Assembly: GCF_037126285.1 (NCBI RefSeq)
Contig: NZ_CP147012.1
Location: forward strand, 3,680,676-3,744,675
Reading direction: 5' to 3'
Source of the DNA: Bernardetia sp. MNP-M8
GTDB lineage: Bacteria > Bacteroidota > Bacteroidia > Cytophagales > Bernardetiaceae
Length of the DNA stretch: 64,000 nt
Under the pieces are notes generated by a model. That model saw nothing but the letters and a program-made list of their open reading frames with translations, made no database searches and was not told where the DNA came from. The position numbers and the translations under genes were made by a program. Within the stretch, counting starts at the first letter, position 1; each line of letters opens with the position of its first letter. This document shows, piece by piece, positions 8,363 to 16,262 of the stretch.

Positions 8363-9763
8363 TTACTCTTTAGTGGTAACTGTATATAAAGTTCCTTGTG
8401 ATTTTTGCAAGTCTATTTTGGCAACCATTGCATCATATAAAGCTGAATAGTAATTGGTTTGAGCTTCTTTGTATGCTGTTTCAGCTTCTACAACTTCCAA
8501 ATTTGAACCTACACCCTCTTCATATTTGATTTTGGTTACTCTAAAAATCTCTTGAGCCAATTCCATATTTTCTTCTTGAAATTTGAGTTTGTCAATGCTG
8601 TTTTGTAGAGTAATACTTGATTGAGAAACTTGTAAATCTACTATTCTTGAAAAATCACGCATTTGATTTTCTGTTTTCAACAATCTAAATTTTTCTTGCT
8701 GAATTAGATAATGCTTTTGGAAAGAATCAAAAACAGGAATATTCAAACTAAGTCCGAAAGAACCATTTGCTACCCATCTATCGCTTGAAAAAGGAATCAA
8801 ATCTTTTGCTTCTGGCGAACCCATATTTGCACCATAATTAGCAAAAAAGGCTAAAGTAGGCAAGTAACGAGCTTTGTATTCTCTGATTTGAAGTAAATTA
8901 AGATCTTTTTGAGTTTGGAGTAACGAAAATTCAATGCGCTGTTCTGGATTAATTTGAGCCACTAAAGCCTCTGAGGCATCGATTTCTAATTTTTCTAATG
9001 AACCACTAACAGTCAGTTTGTCTTCTTGTTGTAATCCCATTTGAAATTTTAGAAGCATATCACTAAGTTCTATCAAACGCTCAAAATTCTGAATCTCCAT
9101 TTTAATATTATTTGAAGAAACTTTCAACCTGTCAGCATCAATTTTTTCAGCAAAACCATTTTCATACAATGCCTTTGTTTGTTGATAAACTGTATCTAGT
9201 CGGTTATAATTTTGCTTTAAAAGCTCTAAACGTTCTCTATTGATAAGAAGAGTATAATAGGCTTTACTGACCGATTCTGCAATGTCAATTTTAGATTGGA
9301 TAATTTGTTTTTTAGAAAGCTCTGTATAAGTAGCAGCAGCCTTCAAACCTAAAATATATGAACCACTAAAAACAAGCTGTTGGAGTTCTATTTTTGATTG
9401 TCCTACATATTGAGGTTGAAATTCAACACCTACAAACTCTCCTTCTGGAGCTTGTGGATTCAGAATTTGAGCAGGTAGAAAGTTTACAGGTACTTTGTAG
9501 TTATCTACTAAAGAGAGGGAAGCTTCTAGCTGGGGCAAGCCTTGCGCTCTTACTTCTCCTACTTTTGCTTTAGCAATTTGATTGTCTAATTGTGCATTTT
9601 TTACTTCCACACGGTTTTCGATGGCATATTCTATACATTGTTCTAGTGTATAGTTTTCCAAGTCTTTGGTAGAAGTGGTTTGTGTATTTCCTTGTGCCTT
9701 TAACTGACTTCCAAAAAGAAGTAAGAAAAATAAGACAGAAAATAAAGTTAAAAATCGATGCAT
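8363..9763 (-). CDS. TolC-family outer-membrane efflux protein
   Basis: A 466-residue outer-membrane channel with a clear signal peptide (LFSVLFFLLLFGSQLKAQ). It has the TolC repeat architecture: two long alpha-helical hairpins, with YTLEQCIEYAIENRVEVKNA at the N-terminus and its structural repeat starting near NPEQRIEFSLLQTQKDLNLL. Barrel strands lie near residues 75-120 and 300-335. The C-terminal helix ends KYEEGVGSNLEVVEAETAYKEA, typical of the family. It is the second gene of the operon, 69 bases after the TetR gene, and should form the exit duct for the pump. Confidence 0.92.
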   Translation of the reverse strand: MHRFLTLFSVLFFLLLFGSQLKAQGNTQTTSTKDLENYTLEQCIEYAIENRVEVKNAQLDNQIAKAKVGEVRAQGLPQLEASLSLVDNYKVPVNFLPAQILNPQAPEGEFVGVEFQPQYVGQSKIELQQLVFSGSYILGLKAAATYTELSKKQIIQSKIDIAESVSKAYYTLLINRERLELLKQNYNRLDTVYQQTKALYENGFAEKIDADRLKVSSNNIKMEIQNFERLIELSDMLLKFQMGLQQEDKLTVSGSLEKLEIDASEALVAQINPEQRIEFSLLQTQKDLNLLQIREYKARYLPTLAFFANYGANMGSPEAKDLIPFSSDRWVANGSFGLSLNIPVFDSFQKHYLIQQEKFRLLKTENQMRDFSRIVDLQVSQSSITLQNSIDKLKFQEENMELAQEIFRVTKIKYEEGVGSNLEVVEAETAYKEAQTNYYSALYDAMVAKIDLQKSQGTLYTVTTKE

Positions 9764-9832
9764 TATAATTAAGTAGTTTTTGAAAAAATAATTGAATTGA
9801 AAATAATGAAATGTTGTCTTTAATTACGCTGT

Positions 9833-10516
9833 TTATTTATTAAATTCTATTTGGGCAATTGCTTCTGTTAGTACCTGATGTCCTTCAAGAGTTACAAGCC
9901 CATATAAAAAATGCCTAAAAACTTGGAACTGAACTTCACCAATATTATGTGATTTTGGAGAAAATATTTGAGGATTAAAGATAGCTTCTACTTGTGCCAT
10001 TCGCATTCTTGCAATTACCTCTGGTTCGATATCAGCTCTATATAATCCTTCTTTTATTCCTCTTTCCATATTTTCTTGAATGCCTTTAATAATTTTTTCT
10101 TCTTTGTGTCTTAAAAACATTTTCCACGCCTTTGGATAACTACGTTGCAAATCCAAAATTAAGGAAGGATGAAAATTGAGAAAAAACTTTCTATTGTATT
10201 CCATAATTTTCAAAACTTCTGCAATCGCATTTTCAGCGTGTTGAGATACTTCTTGTTTATTACAAAATTCATTTTCAAGCTGATGTTCAGCACATAAATA
10301 AACTAATTCTGCTTTATCTTGAATATATTGATAGACTGTTTTTTTAGACATGGCAAGTTTGTTTGCAATATCGTCCATTGTTACGCTACGAAGTCCGTAT
10401 GTCCAAAAAAGCTCTTGCGCTCCCTCAACAATATGTTGTTTAATCGCTTTAAATTCTTCGGAAATGGTTTTTTTTGCATTTTCTTCTTGCTCGTTATGTG
10501 AGTTGGATATATCCAT
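9833..10516 (-). CDS. TetR/AcrR-family regulator of the efflux operon
   Basis: A 227-residue TetR-type repressor. The DNA-binding domain spans about residues 25-75, with the helix-turn-helix TMDDIANKLAMSKKTVYQYI; the rest is a helical ligand and dimer domain. It is the first gene of the leftward efflux operon and so is probably autoregulated together with the pump. A candidate operator, a GGAAACT/AGTTTCC inverted repeat, lies next to a TAnnTTTG promoter box about 75 bases upstream. The inducer is not predictable. Confidence 0.9.
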   Translation of the reverse strand: MDISNSHNEQEENAKKTISEEFKAIKQHIVEGAQELFWTYGLRSVTMDDIANKLAMSKKTVYQYIQDKAELVYLCAEHQLENEFCNKQEVSQHAENAIAEVLKIMEYNRKFFLNFHPSLILDLQRSYPKAWKMFLRHKEEKIIKGIQENMERGIKEGLYRADIEPEVIARMRMAQVEAIFNPQIFSPKSHNIGEVQFQVFRHFLYGLVTLEGHQVLTEAIAQIEFNK

Positions 10517-10587
10517 TTGTTATTTCACTTCTTATTTATTTTGTTAGTTTGAATAGTCTTAAAATTCTATTCTTGAGTTTACACTTG

Positions 10588-10624
10588 CAAAACTACGGAA
10601 ACTATTTCTATTATGAAAGTTTCC
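10588..10624 (-). promoter_or_regulatory. Promoter and candidate TetR operator of the efflux operon
   Basis: On the minus strand, TAGTTTTG (10595-10588) fits the Bacteroidota -7 box TAnnTTTG. Immediately upstream lie the inverted repeat arms GGAAACT (10597-10603) and AGTTTCC (10618-10624), separated by 14 bases. A repressor bound there would cover the promoter. The assignment to the TetR protein is by position only. Confidence 0.5.
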
Positions 10625-10712
10625 TGAGTTTTCAGAGTTACTAACGTTTCTTAATCTTTTAAGTTTAAGTTTTTAGTGTGAAATTGTGTTAAAAAAATAT
10701 TAACAAAAGTCG

Positions 10713-10780
10713 TCGGTGGAGATACTGATAATTAGGGTTTTTATACCACCGAACAGTTCGCTTAAAGCGAACCGTTCGGT
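10713..10780. repeat. Nested hairpins between TetR and HNH genes
   Basis: Two overlapping inverted repeats are present. TCGGTGG (10713-10719) pairs with CCACCGA (10746-10752). A strong stem at 10748-10780 has about 15 bp, one mismatch and the loop TAA. The second stem lies 31 bases past the stop codon of the leftward HNH gene and could terminate it. The first resembles a degenerate intergenic palindrome seen in Cytophagales-type genomes. Confidence 0.6.
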
Positions 10781-11690
10781 ACGGTACAAAGTTCGGTAAA
10801 TCGGTAGAAACTAATCCAACAAACCTAATTCTTTGGCGATGTCGTGGGTAAGTTTGGAGAGAGGGCGAAGGTGGAAATATTTTATCGTACTATCTGTAAT
10901 AAGTTCCTTCATCTCTCTTTCATTATTAAAAATTGTTCCTTCAAATTCTTTGTAAAGATTTTCTATATATGAATCTGAATAAGTGAGATTTTTTTGGATT
11001 ATTTTTAAGACATATTCCTTATGTTTTTGGTAATGCTTTTCAAGATTGAAAGCCTCAATATTTGTTTGAAATCTATGCTTTTGTATATCAGTCAATAAAG
11101 ATAGATTGAGTTTAATATCAAAACTATCTATATTATAGTAGAAATCAGGCTTCAAAATAATAAGTTCAAAGTAAATTTTCTCAAATGGAAATGTATCATC
11201 ATAAGGGTTTACTTTTACATCTGTGTCACTTTTTCCTGTTAAGCCATTGCAAGTAATACAGGAAGGAATAAGATTATAAAACGAAATACATAGAAAAGGA
11301 TATTTTTTTTTGGGATAAAAATGGTCTAGTTGATAATTTGAGCGAGTTTGATTTATATTATAAATGAAATTGCGATTGCAATACGGACAAACATTGATTC
11401 CTAAATCTTCTATAATATGATGTCCTTTATAGGAATTTCCGTCTAAAGTATATTTGTCATTATAACTTAAATAATTATAATAACTTTTTTTTAGAATTTC
11501 TTTACTCTTATTTCTTTCAATGGCTATTGTTTTTAATTCATGTGGTTTAGCCAAAATAAGCCTTTTAAAATCCCATGTGTTACCGAAAGCCTTTTTGATT
11601 TCAACATCAAATTTTGCTTTTTTCTTTTCTGTAAAATAATTAGAAATTGCTTGATAGTGTTTTTCTGCAATCTCTTCTAAATTTGGATGT

Positions 11691-11699
11691 TGTATTTGT
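11691..11699. repeat. Target-site duplication, left copy
   Basis: TGTATTTGT directly abuts the left inverted repeat of the IS and is repeated exactly at 12908-12916. A 9-bp duplication is usual for several IS4-family groups. Confidence 0.9.
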
Positions 11700-12907
11700 T
11701 ACAGTACTGGACATGAGTTAAATTTTTGACAAAGAAAGGACAGAAAGAGTTAATTTAGAAGTGTGAAAACCAAAAAGCTCTATTCCGTCCTGTTGAACAA
11801 ATATACAAAGGAATTTTCAGATATTCCTATTCATCATGTTCATACTACTTTGTTGCTTATTAGCTGTATTCTGATAAAAGAAACAGTTAATTTAAACAAG
11901 TTAAAAAACCAAGTAGGTATTTTTTTAAATTCTCCTACTGTTCAAATTAATTCTCATTATAAGCGTCTTACTCGCTATTTTTTGGATGTTTATGTCCAAA
12001 AAACACTTTGGAAGTTGATTTTAGTTTTTAGTATAGGTTCTTTTTTAAATAGGAAGAAGGTAAAAAAAGAAATTTTCTATCTAGCTATGGATGGTAGTGT
12101 TTGGCAGTTAGGCGAATATACGTATCACGTTTTGGTATTAAGTGTTATTTATAGAAAAATGGCTATTCCTATTTTTTGGATAAATTTAGAACGAAAAGGC
12201 AGTTCTACTTTGGCTCATCGTAAAAGTTTATTAGCATCAGCTTTACTGTTATATCCTTTTTTGAAAAGATTTACAATTTTAGCTGATAGAGAATACAAAG
12301 GTAGAGTTTGGTTTAGGTATTTAGAAGAACAAGGATATACTTATATTATTCGGCTTTGTAAAGGAGATTATCAATTAGAGGTTAAAAAGTACCACAGTTT
12401 GCTTAAAAAAGCTAAATTAGGCAAATTAGTAAGTCAAGAATTTGAAACTGACTTTGCAAAAAAACTAAAAATAGTTATTTCTTATAATGGGCAAGCAGCA
12501 AAAGAAAGTGAAAAATTTGTCATTTTATTAACCAACAAATATCGTTTAACAAAAGAAAAGATTAGTGCTATCTATTATTTAAGATGGAAAATAGAGTGTT
12601 TATTTAAACATTTGAAAACAAATGGATTTCATTTAGAGGAGGTAGGAATGGTAAATCCAAGAAAAATTCGTGTTTTAATGGCATTAGTAATTGCATCTTT
12701 TTTACTCTGTATCTTAGAAGGAGTAAAAACAAAACAGAGAGTAAAAAAAGACAATGAATCTTTTTATGAATCTGTATTTAGAATGGGGTACGGAAAAGTA
12801 GTATTTTACGCTACTTCCATAGACCAAATAATAAAAAAAATAGTTCAATTATCGAAAAACTACAAAATTCAAAATACAACCTAAATTAAACCATGTCCAG
12901 TACTGTA
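11700..12907 (+). mobile_element. Complete IS4-family insertion sequence, 1,208 bp
   Basis: The element has perfect 16-bp terminal inverted repeats (TACAGTACTGGACATG at 11700-11715 and its complement at 12892-12907) and is flanked by a 9-bp direct repeat (TGTATTTGT). It encodes one intact transposase read rightward, opposite to the host operon. Intact ends, intact transposase and an unaltered target duplication indicate a recent insertion. Confidence 0.93.
11763..12884 (+). CDS. IS4-family DDE transposase
   Basis: A 373-residue transposase that cuts and joins the element's ends. The catalytic acidic residues sit in LAMDGSVW (first Asp) and ILADREYKG (second Asp). The third is in YYLRWKIECLFKHLK, the Y-(2)R-(3)E-(6)K signature of the IS4 family. 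The start is a GTG at 11763, 63 bases inside the left end. No frameshift is visible, so the enzyme is probably active. Confidence 0.92.
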   Translation: MKTKKLYSVLLNKYTKEFSDIPIHHVHTTLLLISCILIKETVNLNKLKNQVGIFLNSPTVQINSHYKRLTRYFLDVYVQKTLWKLILVFSIGSFLNRKKVKKEIFYLAMDGSVWQLGEYTYHVLVLSVIYRKMAIPIFWINLERKGSSTLAHRKSLLASALLLYPFLKRFTILADREYKGRVWFRYLEEQGYTYIIRLCKGDYQLEVKKYHSLLKKAKLGKLVSQEFETDFAKKLKIVISYNGQAAKESEKFVILLTNKYRLTKEKISAIYYLRWKIECLFKHLKTNGFHLEEVGMVNPRKIRVLMALVIASFLLCILEGVKTKQRVKKDNESFYESVFRMGYGKVVFYATSIDQIIKKIVQLSKNYKIQNTT

Positions 12908-12916
12908 TGTATTTGT
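12908..12916. repeat. Target-site duplication, right copy
   Basis: TGTATTTGT follows the right inverted repeat and matches 11691-11699 exactly. Confidence 0.9.
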
Positions 12917-12917
12917 A

Positions 12918-14783
12918 TCATTCTTCTAAATCTTTAAGCATTTTACGCAGTAGAGTTATTTTTTCATTTTGCTGTTTTCCTTTTAGTTGCTTTTCATATA
13001 ATTTCTTTTGTAGTTGCCTTTGTAAAATTGGCTCTCCTATCAAGTCAATATATTTCTGTGCTATTTCATTACTATTGACAACATCATTTGGTTTATCATT
13101 TATAAAATCAATAACTTTTGATATTTTCTCTTTAGCAAATTCTCCCATTAGTCCCCCATTCTTCTCTAAGAAAAAAGAATTAGCAAAAAGCATATGAATA
13201 TTCTGTCCAAAAGTTTGTTCTTGGAAAGAGTTTTTCTCTACAATACATTTTCCTTCTGCATCTTCTCCATTTTCTAATTTTTCGCCTTCTTTACCTTTAC
13301 GTAAAAAAATAACATTCTCTTTCGGCAAATCAGAAACCAAAAAAGGAGAGTGAGAAGTAAGAATAAGCTGGATTTGTTTGTTTGGGAATATCTTTGGCAG
13401 CGTTTCAAGCAAGATTTTTAAATACTGCTTTTGCCATTGTGGATGTAGACCTAGTTCGCCTTCGTCTATGAAAAAAATAAAATTACAAGATAATACATAA
13501 CTTCTTCCTGCTTCCACTGAATAACATCTACCAAAAAATGAAAGCAGTATTTGTTCTCCTTGGCTAAGATGCAAGAAATGACCATTTTTAACCCATCTAA
13601 AAGAGAAAATATTTAAGCCTAAATTGATTAAATCTATAGTTTCTGAAAGAGACAAAAATAAATGGGGTGATTTGTCTTCAATAATAAATGCAGTATCTAA
13701 GCTTTGTATATGTTTTACAATCTTTTGAAGCACATCATAGTTTTCTTTTTTGAGAAGTGAAGATTCTTCATTACTGTTCATAGTAGAATCATTGAATATA
13801 TCATTCAGTAAATCTTCAGTATTTGCATTTTTAGTCATTTTATGTAGTAGTTTTTCCTTTATTTCTTCAAAAGACAGACTTAAATGAACTGTTTGTACTT
13901 TTGAATTTTCTACAGCATATAACCTAGTTATTAGAACAGCCCAAAAAACATCATAAATAGATTGAATAAAAGAAGGTATACTGCTGAACCTACGATAGGT
14001 GTGATTATCTATATCCTTATGAGAAAAAGGTGTAGGGAAATTGTTGTCTTTTGCTATTACAGCGTACGCATATCTACCATAAGTTCCTACTAACGTCATA
14101 GCTACTTGATTTGGAATATTAATAGGAAATTTATCTGTTTTACTTAATGACTGATTAATAAATGACGCAAATATTATTTGTCTTTTATATTCTTCTAAAT
14201 AGTATTCGTCCATTTTATCTCTATGTATAATTGGAAGAGATTCGCTATGAATATAATTTGAAGTAGATATGTCTTTAACACCATAGTCATTTCCAAAATC
14301 AGTTATAACACAATCGTTACGTAGTTCGGAATGATAGAACAATGTTAATTTACCAATTGAGTCACTTAAATTAAGTACATTATCTATTATTCTGTCTTTA
14401 GTGTATGTGTTTTTTAAGTCACGAGATATTTTTTTGAGGTCATGATATATTTGTATATTAAAGTTTTCTCTTGTTACCATTACAAAACTTTTTCTGTTAT
14501 TATCATGTGCAATGAGTAGTCTAATAAAATCCAAAACCGAACTCTTCCCAGCTCCATTTTCTCCCACAATAGCCGTAACATTTGTTATTCCATCGCCAAA
14601 AAAACCATTATAAAAATCTCTTTTACTTTCTTTCTCTGTTATATTATCCGTCAAAGTTCCCTCAATGACTTTTCCATTTTCTTCTTTTGTAGGCTTAAAC
14701 TCAAACTCATACAAAGGACTAAAATTAAATCCTTGTCGGTAAATATTTTTATAATCTTCAATCCAAAGATAAAGGAGTTCCAT
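12918..14783 (-). CDS. PtuA-like AAA/ABC-type ATPase (Septu-like defence)
   Basis: A 621-residue ATPase of the SMC/ABC-like AAA_21 class, taking the ATG at 14783 (MELLYLWIEDYKN); a longer frame to 14828 is less likely. Walker A is GENGAGKSS at residues 74-82, the ABC signature-like LSQGEQ near 406, Walker B FFIDEGE near 437-443 and the switch His in TSHSPF near 477. The family acts as the sensor/ATPase partner of an HNH nuclease in Septu (PtuAB) and in some retron systems. The next gene downstream is such a nuclease, overlapping by ATGA, which implies translational coupling. No reverse transcriptase is nearby, so a retron is unlikely. The ATPase frame is intact, but its partner gene is interrupted by an IS. 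Confidence 0.85.
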   Translation of the reverse strand: MELLYLWIEDYKNIYRQGFNFSPLYEFEFKPTKEENGKVIEGTLTDNITEKESKRDFYNGFFGDGITNVTAIVGENGAGKSSVLDFIRLLIAHDNNRKSFVMVTRENFNIQIYHDLKKISRDLKNTYTKDRIIDNVLNLSDSIGKLTLFYHSELRNDCVITDFGNDYGVKDISTSNYIHSESLPIIHRDKMDEYYLEEYKRQIIFASFINQSLSKTDKFPINIPNQVAMTLVGTYGRYAYAVIAKDNNFPTPFSHKDIDNHTYRRFSSIPSFIQSIYDVFWAVLITRLYAVENSKVQTVHLSLSFEEIKEKLLHKMTKNANTEDLLNDIFNDSTMNSNEESSLLKKENYDVLQKIVKHIQSLDTAFIIEDKSPHLFLSLSETIDLINLGLNIFSFRWVKNGHFLHLSQGEQILLSFFGRCYSVEAGRSYVLSCNFIFFIDEGELGLHPQWQKQYLKILLETLPKIFPNKQIQLILTSHSPFLVSDLPKENVIFLRKGKEGEKLENGEDAEGKCIVEKNSFQEQTFGQNIHMLFANSFFLEKNGGLMGEFAKEKISKVIDFINDKPNDVVNSNEIAQKYIDLIGEPILQRQLQKKLYEKQLKGKQQNEKITLLRKMLKDLEE

Positions 14784-14852
14784 AGTAGTTTTTTGAGTAA
14801 GAAGTAGCGTTTTAGGAATAGAAAACAAGATACAAAACTAAATGCTATACTC

Positions 14853-14885
14853 AAACCTATAAGGTTTTGAAAATCTTATAGGTTT
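14853..14885. repeat. Palindrome of the AAACCTATAAGGTTT type
   Basis: The arms AAACCTATAAG and CTTATAGGTTT form a hairpin. The same unit recurs at 16216-16249 and marks a small repeat family. It lies in the spacer upstream of the ATPase gene. Confidence 0.65.
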
Positions 14886-14894
14886 AAACCAAAA

Positions 14895-14923
14895 AAAACC
14901 TACTTCTACAAGAAATAGGTTTT
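14895..14923 (-). terminator. Terminator of the haem-uptake operon
   Basis: On the minus strand AAAACCTATTTC pairs with GAAGTAGGTTTT (one wobble pair) around a TTGTA loop and is followed by a run of T. It lies 55 bases after the HmuY stop codon. Confidence 0.7.
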
Positions 14924-14978
14924 GTCTATATTCAAAATGAAAAAATCAAAGATTTGATTTTTAAAGATTTACATTTTC

Positions 14979-15623
14979 TTAGAACTTTTTAGAACCATCG
15001 GTTTGCACTACATAACGCAATGTATAATGTCTTGAATCTTCCATAGGTACAGTAGTTGGGTCAGCAGGAGCATCTTTGTAATAACTTACAATTTCTACTT
15101 TTGCATATTTTTCGTCAGCAGTACGGATAACCAAAACTTTTCCTGCAATCGGACTGATAATATGTGTTGTTGGGTCGTAATTGTACCAACCTTTTCCAGA
15201 ACCTGTTGTGATTGCCAAATCAGTTTCAGAATTATCCTGTTTGAATGTTTGGTTTTCAGGAATTTCTTGTAATTCAGTAAAAAGACCATCAAAAATATAT
15301 GCGCCTCCTTTTCCTGTTCGGATTGCGCCACCGTTTACAATAATTGTAGAACCTCTAAAACCAATATCCCATTTTGTAGAAGCACTATCTGAGTTGGCAA
15401 TAATTTTATTTTCACGCAAACTGAAAAGAGTGAAATTTCCAGTTGTACCTGTTGGCATTCCTGTTGTTGGGTCAATCTGAATTGGGTCTGCAATAATATT
15501 ACTTGCTGTTTCTACTGTCAAAGGTTCTGGAGTTGGGTCTTCATTATCATCATCCTTACAAGACGAAAAAATAAAAAGACAAGTTGCTAAAAGCAAGATT
15601 ACGTTTAAAGAAAGATTTTTCAT
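14979..15623 (-). CDS. hmuY: HmuY-family haem-binding lipoprotein
   Basis: A 214-residue lipoprotein of the HmuY family, which captures haem at the cell surface and hands it to a TonB-dependent receptor. The signal peptide ends in IFSSC with Cys22, followed by KDDDNED; a Lys plus acidic residues after the Cys is the type of signal that sends Bacteroidota lipoproteins to the cell surface. The body carries family features such as TKWDIGFRGSTIIVNGG and KGWYNYDPTTHIISP, and the C-terminus is SRHYTLRYVVQTDG. It is the last gene of an operon with a TonB-dependent receptor and a DoxX-like protein. The haem-ligand residues are not conserved across this family, so I do not name them. Confidence 0.87.
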   Translation of the reverse strand: MKNLSLNVILLLATCLFIFSSCKDDDNEDPTPEPLTVETASNIIADPIQIDPTTGMPTGTTGNFTLFSLRENKIIANSDSASTKWDIGFRGSTIIVNGGAIRTGKGGAYIFDGLFTELQEIPENQTFKQDNSETDLAITTGSGKGWYNYDPTTHIISPIAGKVLVIRTADEKYAKVEIVSYYKDAPADPTTVPMEDSRHYTLRYVVQTDGSKKF

Positions 15624-15660
15624 GGCTTATTAAAATTTGAGTTGATTGAATTAAGTAAAA

Positions 15661-15727
15661 CAGACATCTCTGTCTGTCTGTTTGAATTTGAAATTTATTT
15701 ATTTTTCACAGACAGGGATGTCTGTGG
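15661..15727. repeat. Facing pair of palindromes (BIME-like)
   Basis: CAGACATCTCTGTCTG at 15661-15676 faces its reverse complement at 15710-15725 with one mismatch, and each unit is itself near-palindromic. The layout is the same as at 8263-8351, with a different sequence. It fills the spacer between the HmuY and DoxX genes. Confidence 0.75.
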
Positions 15728-15737
15728 TACGGAAGGG

Positions 15738-16199
15738 TTAGGGTTTTATCCACAAAAGAGGTTTTAATTTTTTGTATTCTTTAGCGATTAATAAAATATT
15801 GATTACCAAAAAACCACCTGTTTGGAAGAGTTCGGCTGTATCATCAGGTTCAAGAAAAAGATGAAATAAGAAAATATGTAACGTAATCGGAATGAGCATC
15901 AGCGCACCGACAAAACTCATATATTGGCTCAAAATCATCAACCCAAAAACGATTTCACAGATTCCTAAAAGCTGCCAAAAATAACCCGTTTGTTTCATTC
16001 CAAAAATGTAGTTTTTGATTACTAATATATTTGGTTTTTCTGTAAGTTTTTGACTGCCTTCTTTCTCAATTTGAGTAATCATTTGAGTAGGCTCTGGCAA
16101 TGGTTTTGCAAATTTTTGATAGCCACCATAGAGCATTATTCCTCCCAAAATGAAGCGAATAGTTATGAAAAAGATATTTTTGATAGTTTTTGAGTTCAT
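15738..16199 (-). CDS. DoxX-family membrane protein
   Basis: A 153-residue DoxX-like protein with four predicted membrane helices. The N-terminal helix contains IRFILGGIMLYGGYQKFAKP, characteristic of the family; the others are YFWQLLGICEIVFGLMIL, VGALMLIPITLHIFLFH and GGFLVINILLIAKEY. The biochemical role of DoxX proteins is poorly defined. Its place between a TonB-dependent receptor and HmuY suggests membership of the haem-uptake operon, perhaps as an inner-membrane component. Confidence 0.82.
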   Translation of the reverse strand: MNSKTIKNIFFITIRFILGGIMLYGGYQKFAKPLPEPTQMITQIEKEGSQKLTEKPNILVIKNYIFGMKQTGYFWQLLGICEIVFGLMILSQYMSFVGALMLIPITLHIFLFHLFLEPDDTAELFQTGGFLVINILLIAKEYKKLKPLLWIKP

Positions 16200-16215
16200 T
16201 TTTTGTTTTTAATTT

Positions 16216-16249
16216 AAACCTATAAGGTTTTCAAAAACCTTATAGGTTT
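16216..16249. repeat. Perfect 16-bp inverted repeat
   Basis: AAACCTATAAGGTTTT (16216-16231) faces its exact complement (16234-16249) with a two-base loop. It is a second copy of the unit at 14853. It lies between the receptor and DoxX genes. Confidence 0.75.
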
Positions 16250-16262
16250 GTAAGTTGTAAAT

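Larger units (their letters stand above)
10811..12921 (-). pseudogene. PtuB-like HNH nuclease gene, split by an IS
   Basis: The gene should start at the ATG at 12921-12919, which overlaps the stop codon of the upstream ATPase gene as ATGA. After codon 4 and two bases of codon 5, an IS4-family element (11700-12907) interrupts it. Joining 12921-12908 to 11690-10811 restores one uninterrupted 297-residue frame. It carries a zinc-bound HNH fold: CPYC at 106-109, DHFYPKK at 127-133, N144, and CITCN at 149-153, as in PtuB nucleases of Septu defence systems. At the insertion junction the element creates an in-frame TAA, so normal translation from the ATPase mRNA is blocked. The remaining open frame (10811-11699) has no ATG near its start; a TTG at 11554 would give a 247-residue product that still contains the whole HNH motif. 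Sequence quality is otherwise intact, so the damage looks recent. Confidence 0.85.

Noticed and set aside
10811-14783. Retron interpretation of the ATPase/HNH pair
   Set aside because: No reverse transcriptase or msr/msd-like RNA is present beside the pair; a Septu-like system explains it better.
15095-15480. Frames overlapping the HmuY gene on both strands
   Set aside because: The HmuY frame has a lipobox and family motifs; the overlapping frames have none.
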